In this document: piece after piece, positions 13,745-24,221 of the stretch | Layout of the letters: every line of letters starts with the position of its first letter | Numbering within the stretch: the first letter of the stretch is position 1 | Assembly (NCBI GenBank): GCA_019096065.1 | Contig: JAGUCH010000002.1 | Coordinates: 3,112,501-3,176,500 of the forward strand | Direction: 5' to 3' | DNA: 64,000 nucleotides | From: Paracyclopina nana | Lineage: Eukaryota > Arthropoda > Copepoda > Cyclopoida > Cyclopettidae | Made by a program: the position numbers and the translations under genes | Notes under the pieces: generated by a model | The model's input: the letters and a program-made list of their open reading frames with translations, nothing else | The model's database searches: none | Told to the model about the DNA's origin: nothing

Positions 13745-14756
13745 TTAGAGCTGCTCACATTTTGCTTCCAGGTCAGATTCCTCCAAGTGCAAACATTTAG
13801 CCCATTCCTTTAAAAAACCACGTTGCATGTTACGTAATCGATACGAAATTAGATTCACCTCAAATGAGATTCCGTGATCGTTGTCAGCATCACAGCTGTC
13901 AAGAAAGTCACTCAAGCAGTGTTCCAGTGTCTGAAAAGGGCCTCTTTTTTAGGAGATTCTATTTCTTTTGATATCCCTGCAAATTTCACCTTCAGTGGGG
14001 CTGTCACGAGGAACAATTCATGCCTGGAAACGACATTATCCTTGGGCTCTCCATCCAAGTCACACCACTTCCAAATTGCGGCATTGGTCCATCTTTTGCT
14101 CATATCAAACTAGGAGCCAAAATGCTCAACTGCTCACTTTTTATTGCTCTCTACTTTTTACCTTGGCTTCTTTTTGCAATTGGACGTAGTACTCTGATAG
14201 CTCGGCTCTCTCTGCCAATTGCTCCATTACATTGAAGAGCCATTCTCGCATTCGTCTTGGGAAATCGAGCAACTCTTCGGGCTTACATTCAGGCATGCTT
14301 TTGCACTCCCCAAAGTAGTCAATATGAGCATGCAAGTATTTGTCCGGATTCGAGCATCGACTGGTAACGCCATCTTCGCAAAAACATCTCAGCTGGTGCA
14401 ATTCGCAATCTGATTTGAAAGTCTCGTTGTGGTTGGTGCACACCATTCTTCGTGGATCGGTATTAGCTGGATGGCCGCAATCTTTGATACATTCGCACCT
14501 CGCTTTATTTTGCACTGTATCGAAAATACACTCTCGGCCTGCACTGCAATGAAGCTGCGAAAACTACCCTTAATTTAATCATTTTTTAATATCATTTCCT
14601 ATGTTATACTTCGTTGCATGGATTTTGCTCAATATCAAATGCTTGAGTCATTTCCAAGGAAAGCCCTGAAAAAATCAGCAATTTTAAATCTCCAACTCTC
14701 AAGGTCTATTTTTGCAAAATTCTCACCCAGAAGGGAAATTAGCACTATTGATTTCA
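13745..14756 (-). CDS. SPARC: SPARC (osteonectin), collagen-binding matricellular protein
   Basis: Six exons in transcript order: 14756-14726, 14665-14610, 14554-14162, 14109-13990, 13930-13859, 13807-13745; 244 aa, all phases consistent. Signal peptide from a 31-nt first exon (MKSIVLISLLG), then a follistatin-like Cys-rich module (NPCNELHCSAGREC, RRMVCTNHNETF, HIDYFGECKSMPEC), the extracellular calcium-binding helical region (FPRRMREWLFNVM, KRWTNAAIWKWCDLDG, SRHELF) and a canonical EF-hand loop (DADNDHGISFEE). It closely resembles fly SPARC, a basement-membrane protein that chaperones collagen IV. It is shorter than fly SPARC (about 300 aa) because the acidic N-terminal segment is almost missing. 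It lies about 310 bp downstream of the lipase start on the same strand. Confidence 0.93.
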
Positions 14757-17700
14757 TGTTAAGCTTGCTGCTGATGCGAGAAACTGAGCTCAAAATAGGA
14801 CGAGAATCTGATGACAACATCTGGAGTTGGATATTTCTAGAAACTCACATAGTACTTCAAAGCTGACAGAAGACGAAAAAGGGGAGAATTGCCTTGTGTC
14901 ACAAAATCTTTGGTGCTTCATTATACAGTGATTTCAAATAAGCATGATTCAGCTTTTTCTCAATTGCTGGTACGTTGCAATTCCCAAGAAAGCCATTATC
15001 CAAAGAGGAAGAAGATGGACCCAATTTCCTTAATTTATTATTGACCAAACACATGTGACACACACACAAAGGCTTAGTACAATACACGCGTGTAAGAATC
15101 TGTCATATCCAAATACAATACCTGCAAGAAGTAGAGGCTTTCTTTGGTCTATTAATGTTCTTTTTGTTCGTACTCGTACATTGTCATTCTGTCAGCAAGA
15201 AAGCTAGCTGGGATTGACATCTTGGAAAAATACCCAACCAGAAATTTTTCCAAGTTTTCTGAAAGTTATTGTAACGTGTCAGCACTCCTTCGTTTTACCC
15301 AGGTTGAGTTTATGTCGTTATGTAACATTAACTTCCATACCACCTATGTAAAAAAATTGAGAAAAATCGAATGTGTCACAGAAAATTTGTTTTTTTGATT
15401 TTACCTAGGTGTCAAGGCAATTAATGTTACATAATGACTTGAACTCTATGTTGATAAAACGTACAAGTTTCACTGAGGGTTTTTTTGCCGTATGAGGGCT
15501 CAGAATTTCTGGTTGGGTAAGAATACTCGCTCGGAAAATCCCTTCTAATATCTTTTTTTGAACATGAAAAAGTAGGCATCTCAACAAGTTGAGCCTGAAA
15601 GTGAGCACATTGTTTTCATGGGAAAGCCTGATTGAATTTTAATTTTAATGAACAACATATTGTATATTATGCGATAAGCTCTTTTTGGCTGAAATTAATT
15701 AAAGCGTGAGCATCGACTGTTTTGCTTCAGAATCCTTGCCTAACAGTTCCATTTTACACTCTTAGAATTTCAGTATGGTGTATTCACAAGTTTTTGGCGA
15801 GGAATCTGCAATAGAGCAGTTTGGAGGTCACGCAGTTTACCTCCTTCATCATAGCATGGAAGTGCTTAGATGCCACTTAAGCAAACAATTTGAGGGGCTC
15901 ATTCCCAAGGGAGCTAAGAAGAAAGCAGAGCTATTATGGACACATCTTCCTCTAGAGCCACTACATAACACAATCTGGTTTTCAAGAGATAGTTCCAGCC
16001 GACTAAGAAGAGAGTCAATGTATGCAGGCTTCTTCTTCTTCTTCTAGGAGTGGAAGCTTGCTAGTATACTACGAAGCGAAAATAGAGAGAAAGGGCAGTA
16101 GTGTGTATACCATGTGACACTACTTCTACTTCAACTGAGTACATTCAATTCCAGGCTACCAAGGCATAAATCAGTGGCGCAGCGTATGGCTCTCTTTTAA
16201 TTGCTAAAGTAGAGAAATGATATGAAAGTATATCATGGCATAGTAGAGTGTCTTTTTGGGCTTCTTTTTCATTTTCTCCTTTGGTGAACTTGATTAAAGA
16301 GGCTTTCTTCATCACCACACGAGCTCTTTTACTTTGTTTCTTCTCCTTCTTACTCTACTGTATGTAGTCGCTATATTTTTGCGGCAGCTATATATTTCTC
16401 ATCAAATGGAAAAGAGCTAGTGGTGGTCTTTGGCGATCCACTCAATCACGAACTCATATATAATACCTCTGATTCGAGAGCTCTGGCCAATACTTTGAAG
16501 TGGTGAAAGAGACCAAAGATTCCTTCTTTTGGACACTTCAAGGCCATGTCTTTGGATGAAAAAATTCCAGGCCTTCAAAGGATGACAAGGCGTATCAAGT
16601 TGAAATGAAATTCAAAAATAGCTTCCTAGCAAAATTTCAATTTTGGCCAAGAGCTTAGAACCAAGAACGTTTGAAATAAGGAAAATTGTGTACAGGTTAT
16701 CATTTGTGGCTCTTTTCTAGGCTGAATTCGTTCCGGCCTGGGCTCGATTTCTGCCCCAACCATTTTGCTCTCTTTCCTCGAGAGACCAAGTGATTGCCGC
16801 ATTATATCCCAGTTTGCTGCTGCAACTGCTTTCCCTTCTCTTCTTGATCTGGTTTCTCACAAGAGAGAAAGTATGGTGAAAGCAGAGCGCGCGAGAGAGA
16901 GAGTCAAGAGAAGATGATGATGGTGAAAACAACACTCGGCTTTCAAAATAATAATAACCCACTGTATTTAGAATTAAGTCAGCATGCTCAATCTTAAGTG
17001 CTTTACCCCCATATCATCGGCATATCTTGGCTGAAAAAAGCCCCATTACTGCTACTCAGAAGTGTTGTGAAAAAGGAAGAGAAACAATGTGTTGTTTTCC
17101 CACCAAGAAAATCAAATAGTTGTGAATTGAGAAGTTGTGCTGGAAGAGACATCAATGGAAAAAAGGCTTTCGAAAAAATCATCATGCTAATATAAAGGCT
17201 TTCAAGTCTAGCAACAATCAATGGAAAAATTCAATGGAACCATATCTAATAACGCAATGCTCACCCTCAGCAAATGATGTGCAATATATATCCTAACAAG
17301 AGTAACTACTACATCAATGGAATCATAGCAATGGACTCTTTTGGCTTTCAAAAAGTGATTTAAAGAAGAAGAGTGCTTATATATATCATCTAATACAACA
17401 ACATATTACAATTACCTTGAGTATCATCTACAATGTTCAAATCCACCGCAATTATCCACCTACTCATACTGAGTGTACTCGTGAGAAATGTCAAGCCTGG
17501 AATACTGTCCCCTTCAGACAACAAGCAGTACAAAGAAAGAACCATTGGGTGAGATTATTCTTTCTTACCTTTCTTATCGATGCTTTGTACTATCTTCACT
17601 CTTCTCCTCAACGCGACGTGCGATTTAAACCAATAAAATTATCCTTATTAGTTTTTTGACTGAGATTTGAGATGAACTTGTTTGGCTATCTGAGCAACTA

Positions 17701-17940
17701 AATTTTAGGCAAATTGTTTTCAAAATAGATTCAACTTGAACTCAAATCTCAAATTTAAAAGCTAATTATTGTTATGAACCAAATGTTAAAAGTTCCATTC
17801 AATAACATAGCGCGAACTTTGACAAAATCATGAAAGAAGGGTTTGATTCTTTGATTCATATGTTGAGCAAGTAAACTGCAAGTCCCAATATCCGAAGCGT
17901 CAATTTGCAAAAAAGTAAACAAAAGCAGACAATCGTAAAG
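14757..17940. other. Intergenic region with one MITE and simple sequence
   Basis: No supported exon. It holds the mariner-like MITE at 15233-15517, short TTC runs (16029-16045) and a GA-rich tract (about 16885-16905). A longer open frame at 15775-16047 ends in the TTC run and looks like chance. Confidence 0.5.
15233..15517. mobile_element. Mariner-like MITE, family CCCAACCAG, copy 1
   Basis: 285 bp with terminal inverted repeats CCCAACCAGAAATT and complement, flanked by TA on both sides (15231-15232, 15518-15519). TA duplication fits Tc1/mariner. Two relatives are at 30516-31189 (inverted) and 33600-33878. No coding capacity. Confidence 0.8.
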
Positions 17941-17948
17941 GGCAAAAT

Positions 17949-18438
17949 TAGTGATGGAACGAGCCGGAAATTTTCAGCTTGATCAAGCTTCAAGCTTTTA
18001 GAAATGTGTTCGAGCGATCCCAAGCTTTTGAAAATTATTATCAAGCTTTTTCAAGCTCGAAATTTCACATTTCAAGCTTTTTTCAAGCTTTTCCCCTTTG
18101 TAGTTTTTTGTAATCAAACATTGCGATTAGTCGCCAGACTTGGCAAAATTACCCAAAAAGAGCAAATAAAGACAGAAATAGCTTTAACTTTGATTAAGTA
18201 CTTCATTCCCTCGAGTATGTGCTAATTTTAAAATTTGCCCTTTTTTGTTTTGATAAAAAATGGATAAAGTTTTGAAATTTTTTGGTGTCAAGCTTTTTCA
18301 AGCTTTGCATTTTTGGGTTCAAGCTTTTTCAAGCTTTTCCAAATTTGGTTCGAGCGATCCCAAGCTTTTTGCTTATGTAGCTCAAGCTGGGTTTTAGCTT
18401 CAAGCTTTCAAGCCAAGCTGAAACTCGTTCCATCACTA
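17949..18438. mobile_element. hAT-type non-autonomous element
   Basis: 490 bp. Perfect 15-bp terminal inverted repeats TAGTGATGGAACGAG, and a perfect 8-bp target duplication GGCAAAAT at 17941-17948 and 18439-18446. Eight-bp duplications and YARNG-type ends are hAT hallmarks. The interior is full of short AAGCTTGAA/TTCAAGCTT words on both strands. No transposase frame. It ends about 75 bp before the first clear Knickkopf-like exon. Confidence 0.88.
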
Positions 18439-18512
18439 GGCAAAATTATCAGTTGATTTCTCTTGTGCGAAGAGGTTTTTTTTTGAAATTCGATTTTTCT
18501 CTTCTTTTCCAG

Positions 18513-21500
18513 CTTCTCCAGCTTCAATGCACCTCCAGGGGCTGATCCAGATGCCACGTACAAGTATGTGGAGGTCATCGAAGTGCCAACAGATGAATTT
18601 GAGCAACAGGAAGACGACGACGAGGGCGATTTGTCAGCTGTCAATGATGCAAATTGGCCACCTCCAATCCCCATTAATGGCCCCAATTCCGACCTGAACA
18701 TGAAAGGGCTACTCAATACAATCCCAAACAAGTGGTTGGATGAGAAGAAATCGGCTTACACAAAGGATTTTGGCACCTTTGTGGGCAGACTGATGCCACT
18801 GGCCCATGGAATATCTGGTCTGGTAATGCACACTAATTATTACTACTCCTCATACCAACAACCTATATACAAGCTCTGAACAACTTTCCATGGAAAGGAT
18901 TACTGAAAGCTTATTAGCAAGAAGATTTTTCTTTCAACCTTCTTCTTTGGCATCCCAGAAAAGTTGAACTTTCTTCTCTTTCTCAGGGCTTTTTCAGGGC
19001 CATTCCTTTGAAAGCTCTTAAGTTCAGGAAATGCCCCATTTTTCACTGGAATATTAATTTTTTTTCTCCCCTGATAGATTTACGAGCTGAGTGAGAGGAT
19101 CAAAAGTCCCTCACAAAGTTTTCAACTTTATTTCTCTTGCAGGTGTATGTGGTGGACGAGCAGAATTTATTCATCAGAAACTTTTGGTATGATGGCACTG
19201 GACCAGATGCTTACTTTTGGGTCGGGAACACACCAAGGCCAACACCTAAAGGTTGGGTTGTGCCTTATCCACCCATTGACTTGTACACTGACATGCAGCC
19301 TGCCAAGACAGGTGAATAGTCTAATTTAATAATAATCAAATAATAGGCTAATTTTTAAGCATTGGTTTATTTTCAATTCTTTTACTAGATATTAATGGGA
19401 TGGAAGTGCCATCGTTGAAGAAGATGAAGAACAAAAATGTCCTACTCACTTTGCCAGGGTCACTCAAAGTTCGTGATATCAATTGGTTGTCCATCTGGTG
19501 TAAAAGGTTCACTGTGAACTATGGCGAAGTGTATCTCCCAAAGGAGCTGGAAATCCCCGAAAAAATTGTAAAATCATTCTTATTACTTGTCCATGTCAGT
19601 AGACTAACTTTTGATATTCAAGGCTCTGAGCTCGTTTTCTTCGATGGCCAGAGACAAGCTAAATTCTGGCCCAATCACGATTTTGGACTCGACTTCATTC
19701 TACATACGAAATCTGCATTTGAATGTGGGAGACCAGAATGGCTTTCACTTTTGGGTGGGCAATTCCACCACAATGGCTCCAAACTCTGATGGGATCATGG
19801 TCAGCATAATTATTGTAATTCTCAAAACATCCTTCTATTAATTTTTTTCAAATCAGGTTGCTAACGAGAAGGCTCGATTTGATGATTTGAAGTTGTACGG
19901 TGGAAACGATATCATCATCACTTTGCCGAAGGGAACGACGATGTTCGACATCAATTATTTGTCTGTTTTTAACAGCGACACCGGGGAAAATTTGGGCCAC
20001 ATCCAATTCGACATCCGGAACAATAAAATTCCCCCTGCATTGGGACAAACAAAGAAGCCTGGATGGTGGTTCGAAATCCCCACCACAAGGTTGCAAATTC
20101 AATTTTAACTAAATGATATGATATCTTACTTATTAGAGTAATTTACGATTACAGCCCACCGCCCATTTTAACTCCACCAACGAGGTGAGCTTTATTTAGC
20201 GCAAGGTTTCGTGTTGTACTCACGCAACCTCTCTTCACTTTTTTAGCAGTAGAGGCGAGGAAAAGTCTGACTATGTGGGATTCAATCATACCCTCAAGTT
20301 GCCCAACTGCAGGGAGCTTTTGGGCCGCAAAATTCGCCTTCTTTGGACCCAGGACGACACGGAGATCTACTTTCGCATCCAAGTGCATATGGAGTTGAGC
20401 CAATATGCTGCTGTTGGCGTGGCCAGCGTTGGCAGTCCCATGATTGATGCTGACTTTGTCCGGATCTTCTTCAACCAAACCTCCAACCAATTCACGACCG
20501 AGGATGCTTTCCTTTCGAAGCAGTTGAATTGTGATTTCATCACTGGTGGACTTTGCAGTGACGAACAAGTACTAAAATATTTTTTAATACTTTTGAGCGG
20601 AGCGGCCGAGCTGCCATTTTAGTGGCGAAACCGAGTGAAGCGTATTTCTATTAGCCTTTTATTTTTTAACCAAAAACTGATCCAATATCCCGTTCATCTG
20701 CCCCCAAATTCCTTACGATAATGCACGCCGAACGCCTTACGGAAAGTAGAAAAATTGTCTTATGACAAACACAAAAGTAAACTTCTGCTGATGCTAATAC
20801 TTTGAAAAAAAACGGGTCAATTTTAAGACTATTGAAAAGTAAACAATCAAAATTACATTTAAATTTCATTGCCAAACTGGTTACTTCTGAATCCATATTC
20901 ATCACACAAATTCATATGAACCAACTCAAAAATTGCAGAGTTATTACGTATAAGATACAGCAGAAATAATCAAAGTTTTTTCTGAATTTTGCCCTAAATT
21001 TGTTTACTCAATTCCTGGTTCAACTAGTTGAGAAGCCCTTCTTAAGTGGTTTGATAGCAAAACTCCTTTGCCTTATGACAATTTTTTACTTTCCGAAAAG
21101 CAACTTTGCACATGAACGGGATACAACTCTGAAAAGGGTTGAGGCATTGCCCTGTTGAAAAAGTGAGAGTTCACATCTCACGGGCAATTTTTAGGCGTTT
21201 TTGAAAATTATTTTTACTCTGGCTCCCGATCTGGTCGACTTTGTTTTATCAAATTAATTTTGACCTCCCAAATGCTCCACAGTGCACATAAACAAACTGA
21301 TTTAATACCATTGCTCCGCTCAACTAATCCGAGTCGGCAAAGCGCCGCTCCCCGTCTCGGACATCTAACTAGTTAATTTCACAAATTCTAATATTGATTT
21401 TTGCAGCATAATTACAAGGATCACGTGACCTTTATGGGAGCCACTAAAAATCACGGCCTTGCCATCATTGACTTCAAAAGATCCATCATGCCTCATGATA

Positions 21501-22861
21501 GCGTCGATGCTCCCATTCCTATGGAGGGTCCAAGCCAGGTATACTGAAATCTTATGAAAACTATAAATTGAATGTACTGCATGGGTATAATTGAATTCTA
21601 GGTCATTGTTGCCATAGGACAGCTGAGAGCACTCAACGATGGCTATTCTGTGAACACTCCACTCACTCTGGAATCTGAAAATGTCACCATTGAGTTTTCG
21701 TCCACTGGGAACTATTGTCCAGATTCAACCTCGAACCTTGTTGAAACGGTATAACATACACTGCGATTTATTCTAGGCGAGAAAGGATTTCTCTCCAGTT
21801 TGAATCTTCTTCAGTTTCCAAAGTTTTGCCTCGAGCTTGTAAATAATCGCCAAAGTTGTAAACAAACAAACTTGGAGAAAGTACTTTACGTTGCTCTCTT
21901 CTGGATGGCAAAATAATAATGACACACACTGAGCTGTTTACGATTAATTGTCCTTTTTTCCCTCACAACTGAGAAACAAAGACGAAAGTGCTCGTGAAAT
22001 TAATTTAGCCTGGAGTTATCAAAAAAAGGACGAAGAAGAGTAGACTTTTGTTTCCTAAATATCTTCTTCTTCTTCATAGGAAGTAAAAAAGGAGGATGGA
22101 TGGAGGAGAAACTACATCAAAGACATGGACTTGTTCGTGGCTCGACTTGGCCCAACTGGAGGCTACAAAGGCTATGGAACAATCACTGGTGAATTGCCCT
22201 CAGAAAAAAGTGTCTGTTGGTGGATCAACGGCATGATCATGCCAGAGATTTACGTGTACAGAGGCAAATCCTACTCCTTTCGCGTTCAGGTACTCTGAAA
22301 ATGCGTATTTACTGAACCTAATTCATATTTTGCATTTTCTGGTAGGGCGGGGATGGATTCCAACATGCGGCCTTGAATAATCCACTTTACATCACTGATC
22401 ATCGCGATGGTGGATATGGGTCCAAAACCACCTATGAAAAGGAACGTGAGACCATTTATGCTGGCGTGGAGCATGGGCAGCCCACAGGTCTTGGCCCACT
22501 GTGCGAATACGTGTCCAAAGATGGCGCTGACAAGGCCGACCAAAGCGCAACTTTTGAGGTTTGCTGAAATTCACCCAACCTCTGGCAGCAAAATTTATTT
22601 ACTTATGTTCTGTAGGAATACCAAAAGTCATTGCAATTAGCTTGTGAAAAGCACCGTGGCATCGAATATGGATGGGTGAATTGGACTGTGGCACCAGAGA
22701 CTCCGGACTTGGTCTACTACCAAAGCTTTTATGGCTATGGCCTTGGCTGGAAGATCCATGTCCTGGATGAGGGCGAAGAGCCCAGCTCGGTCCACTTGTC
22801 AGCTGGAATGGACCTTTTGTTATTGTGTATCACCACCACTTTAGTATTTGTACTGTTGTAG
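18513..22861 (+). CDS. knk: Knickkopf-like DM13-DOMON protein, GPI-anchored (first exon uncertain)
   Basis: Twelve exons: 18513-18822, 19143-19311, 19389-19567, 19623-19799, 19857-20089, 20155-20184, 20247-20568, 21407-21538, 21602-21748, 22080-22289, 22346-22558, 22616-22861; about 789 aa from here. The first acceptor could also be 18522. The exon carrying the start codon and signal peptide is not certain. Order: acidic N-terminal segment, DM13 domain 1 (YDGTGPDAYFWVG, INWLSIWCKRFTVN), DM13 domain 2, Pro-rich linker, DOMON domain (about 20247-21748), a cupredoxin-like C-terminal region (YRGKSYSFRVQGGDGFQHA) and a hydrophobic GPI-type tail (LLLLCITTTLVFVLL). In insects Knickkopf protects and organises chitin in cuticle; Skeletor shares the domains, so the exact paralogue is open. 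A 434-bp MITE sits in the intron after 20568. Confidence 0.87.
20688..21121. mobile_element. MITE, family TCCCGTTCAT, copy 1 (in a Knickkopf-like intron)
   Basis: 434 bp, ends TCCCGTTCATCTGC and the complement of TCCCGTTCATGTGC, with TA on both sides. A close second copy, same orientation, is at 44384-44808. It accounts for more than half of an 838-bp intron. No coding capacity. Confidence 0.78.
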
Positions 22862-24221
22862 TTGAACATTTCACCATTACTATTGCAATTAGGCGCATAT
22901 CAAAAAGATGCTCAACCTCGAATTGGCTTTCAAAATTATGTATGGCTTTCTCCAATTTCGCATTATCCCCACACGAGAAAATGATGAGCGTTGTGAATTT
23001 CAATATTGACTTTTTTCAATGCCCATATAAAAAGTCTGCGCCCAAAAGAGTGTACTCTGCACTAATTTTTGGCATAATATTATCTGTCGAAACACACACC
23101 ATATCTCACTTAAATATCTCTTTCGGTATTAGTGTACCCATTTCATTATATCGGAAAAATAAAGAAGTTTGTTGTACTACAACCGGTTTTTTTTCCTTTT
23201 TAATGAATTACCTAATCAACAGTAATTGAGGAATTGCAAAAGTTCCCTAATTGTTCTATTTTCACTGAGAAGCTTTCCAACGTTTCAAGCTCAGCAAAAT
23301 AACAATCTCATAATTCTAAAAGTAATCATGAAGCCAGTTTACCTGCCACGATGCATAATTTCAAAAAAAGGAATTATTGAGAAATATTTTTGTGCAATTG
23401 ACCCTGAACTAGTCTGCTCTTTTCCCATATGAGTGTCAACATGATATGAGCAAGTATCACCATTTGTGATTGCATAGTCGTAAAAAGTCACTCGTAACTG
23501 GCTTATCTATATTGGCCCCTTATAGGGCCGCGAATTGTTTCAGCAGCAGCAGTTATATTGCAAAACAGGCAATAAAAGCCTTCTAGTGTATGTGATGCCC
23601 ATAGTATAAATCTTGCCATATGTTCCTCTTTCCTTAAGGAGACCCTGATTGAGAGCATCGACATTACAAAGGAGCTTGCTTCAACGAAAAGTAATTAATT
23701 TCCACCTTTTCTTCTTCACCTTGCTTTATTTGGCTGGCTGCTCATCTAACAGAGAGCAGCTAAAATAGCAAACTACGTAAATTGCAAAAAAGGCCTCTTT
23801 GGTTGCATAAGCACTTTCAATCAAATGAATGGCTCATCTGCTTACCTTTCCAAATTCAGCAGGTGAACTTGCCCAGACTCAATTAATAACTGCAGTTTTT
23901 TTGGCTGACAACGAGAAAGGCCCTTAATTGCTCGTAAAATGGCTCTTTTTTAGCCTTGGCTCGATTCCATAGCAAAATTAAGATGCTGAGATGTTTTTAA
24001 GACCAGTTATTGCTTTATGTGAGGTGAAATGAACTCACCATGATTAATGTGGCCCCAAAATCACTTAACTACTATATAGCAAACTGTGTGTATGCTCTCT
24101 TAATAGCGAAAGAGCCGCAGCTCTTACTCGAGATTCCTCAGTTGACGATGAGAGAGCGAGTTTACGACTTGTACACTTTTGTGAATTGCAGAGAGGGCGA
24201 TTTGACGACTTTTCACGCATC
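22862..24221. other. Intergenic region, no gene recognised
   Basis: About 1.36 kb between the Knickkopf-like stop and the first GPCR. An AATAAA lies at about 23158-23163 and may serve the upstream gene. No convincing exons or repeats. Confidence 0.45.

Noticed and set aside
15775-16047. 90-codon plus-strand frame ending in a Phe run
   Set aside because: It ends in a TTC repeat, has no domain, no splice partner and no supporting composition.
19400-19789. Continuous 129-codon frame across a DM13 intron
   Set aside because: After 19567 the reading no longer resembles DM13; splicing 19567 to 19623 restores the second DM13 domain in another frame, so this is intron read-through.
20590-20640. GC-richer GAGCGGAGCGGCCGAG segment as a regulatory or RNA gene
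   Set aside because: It is inside an intron, and I found no stem or box pattern typical of tRNA or snRNA.
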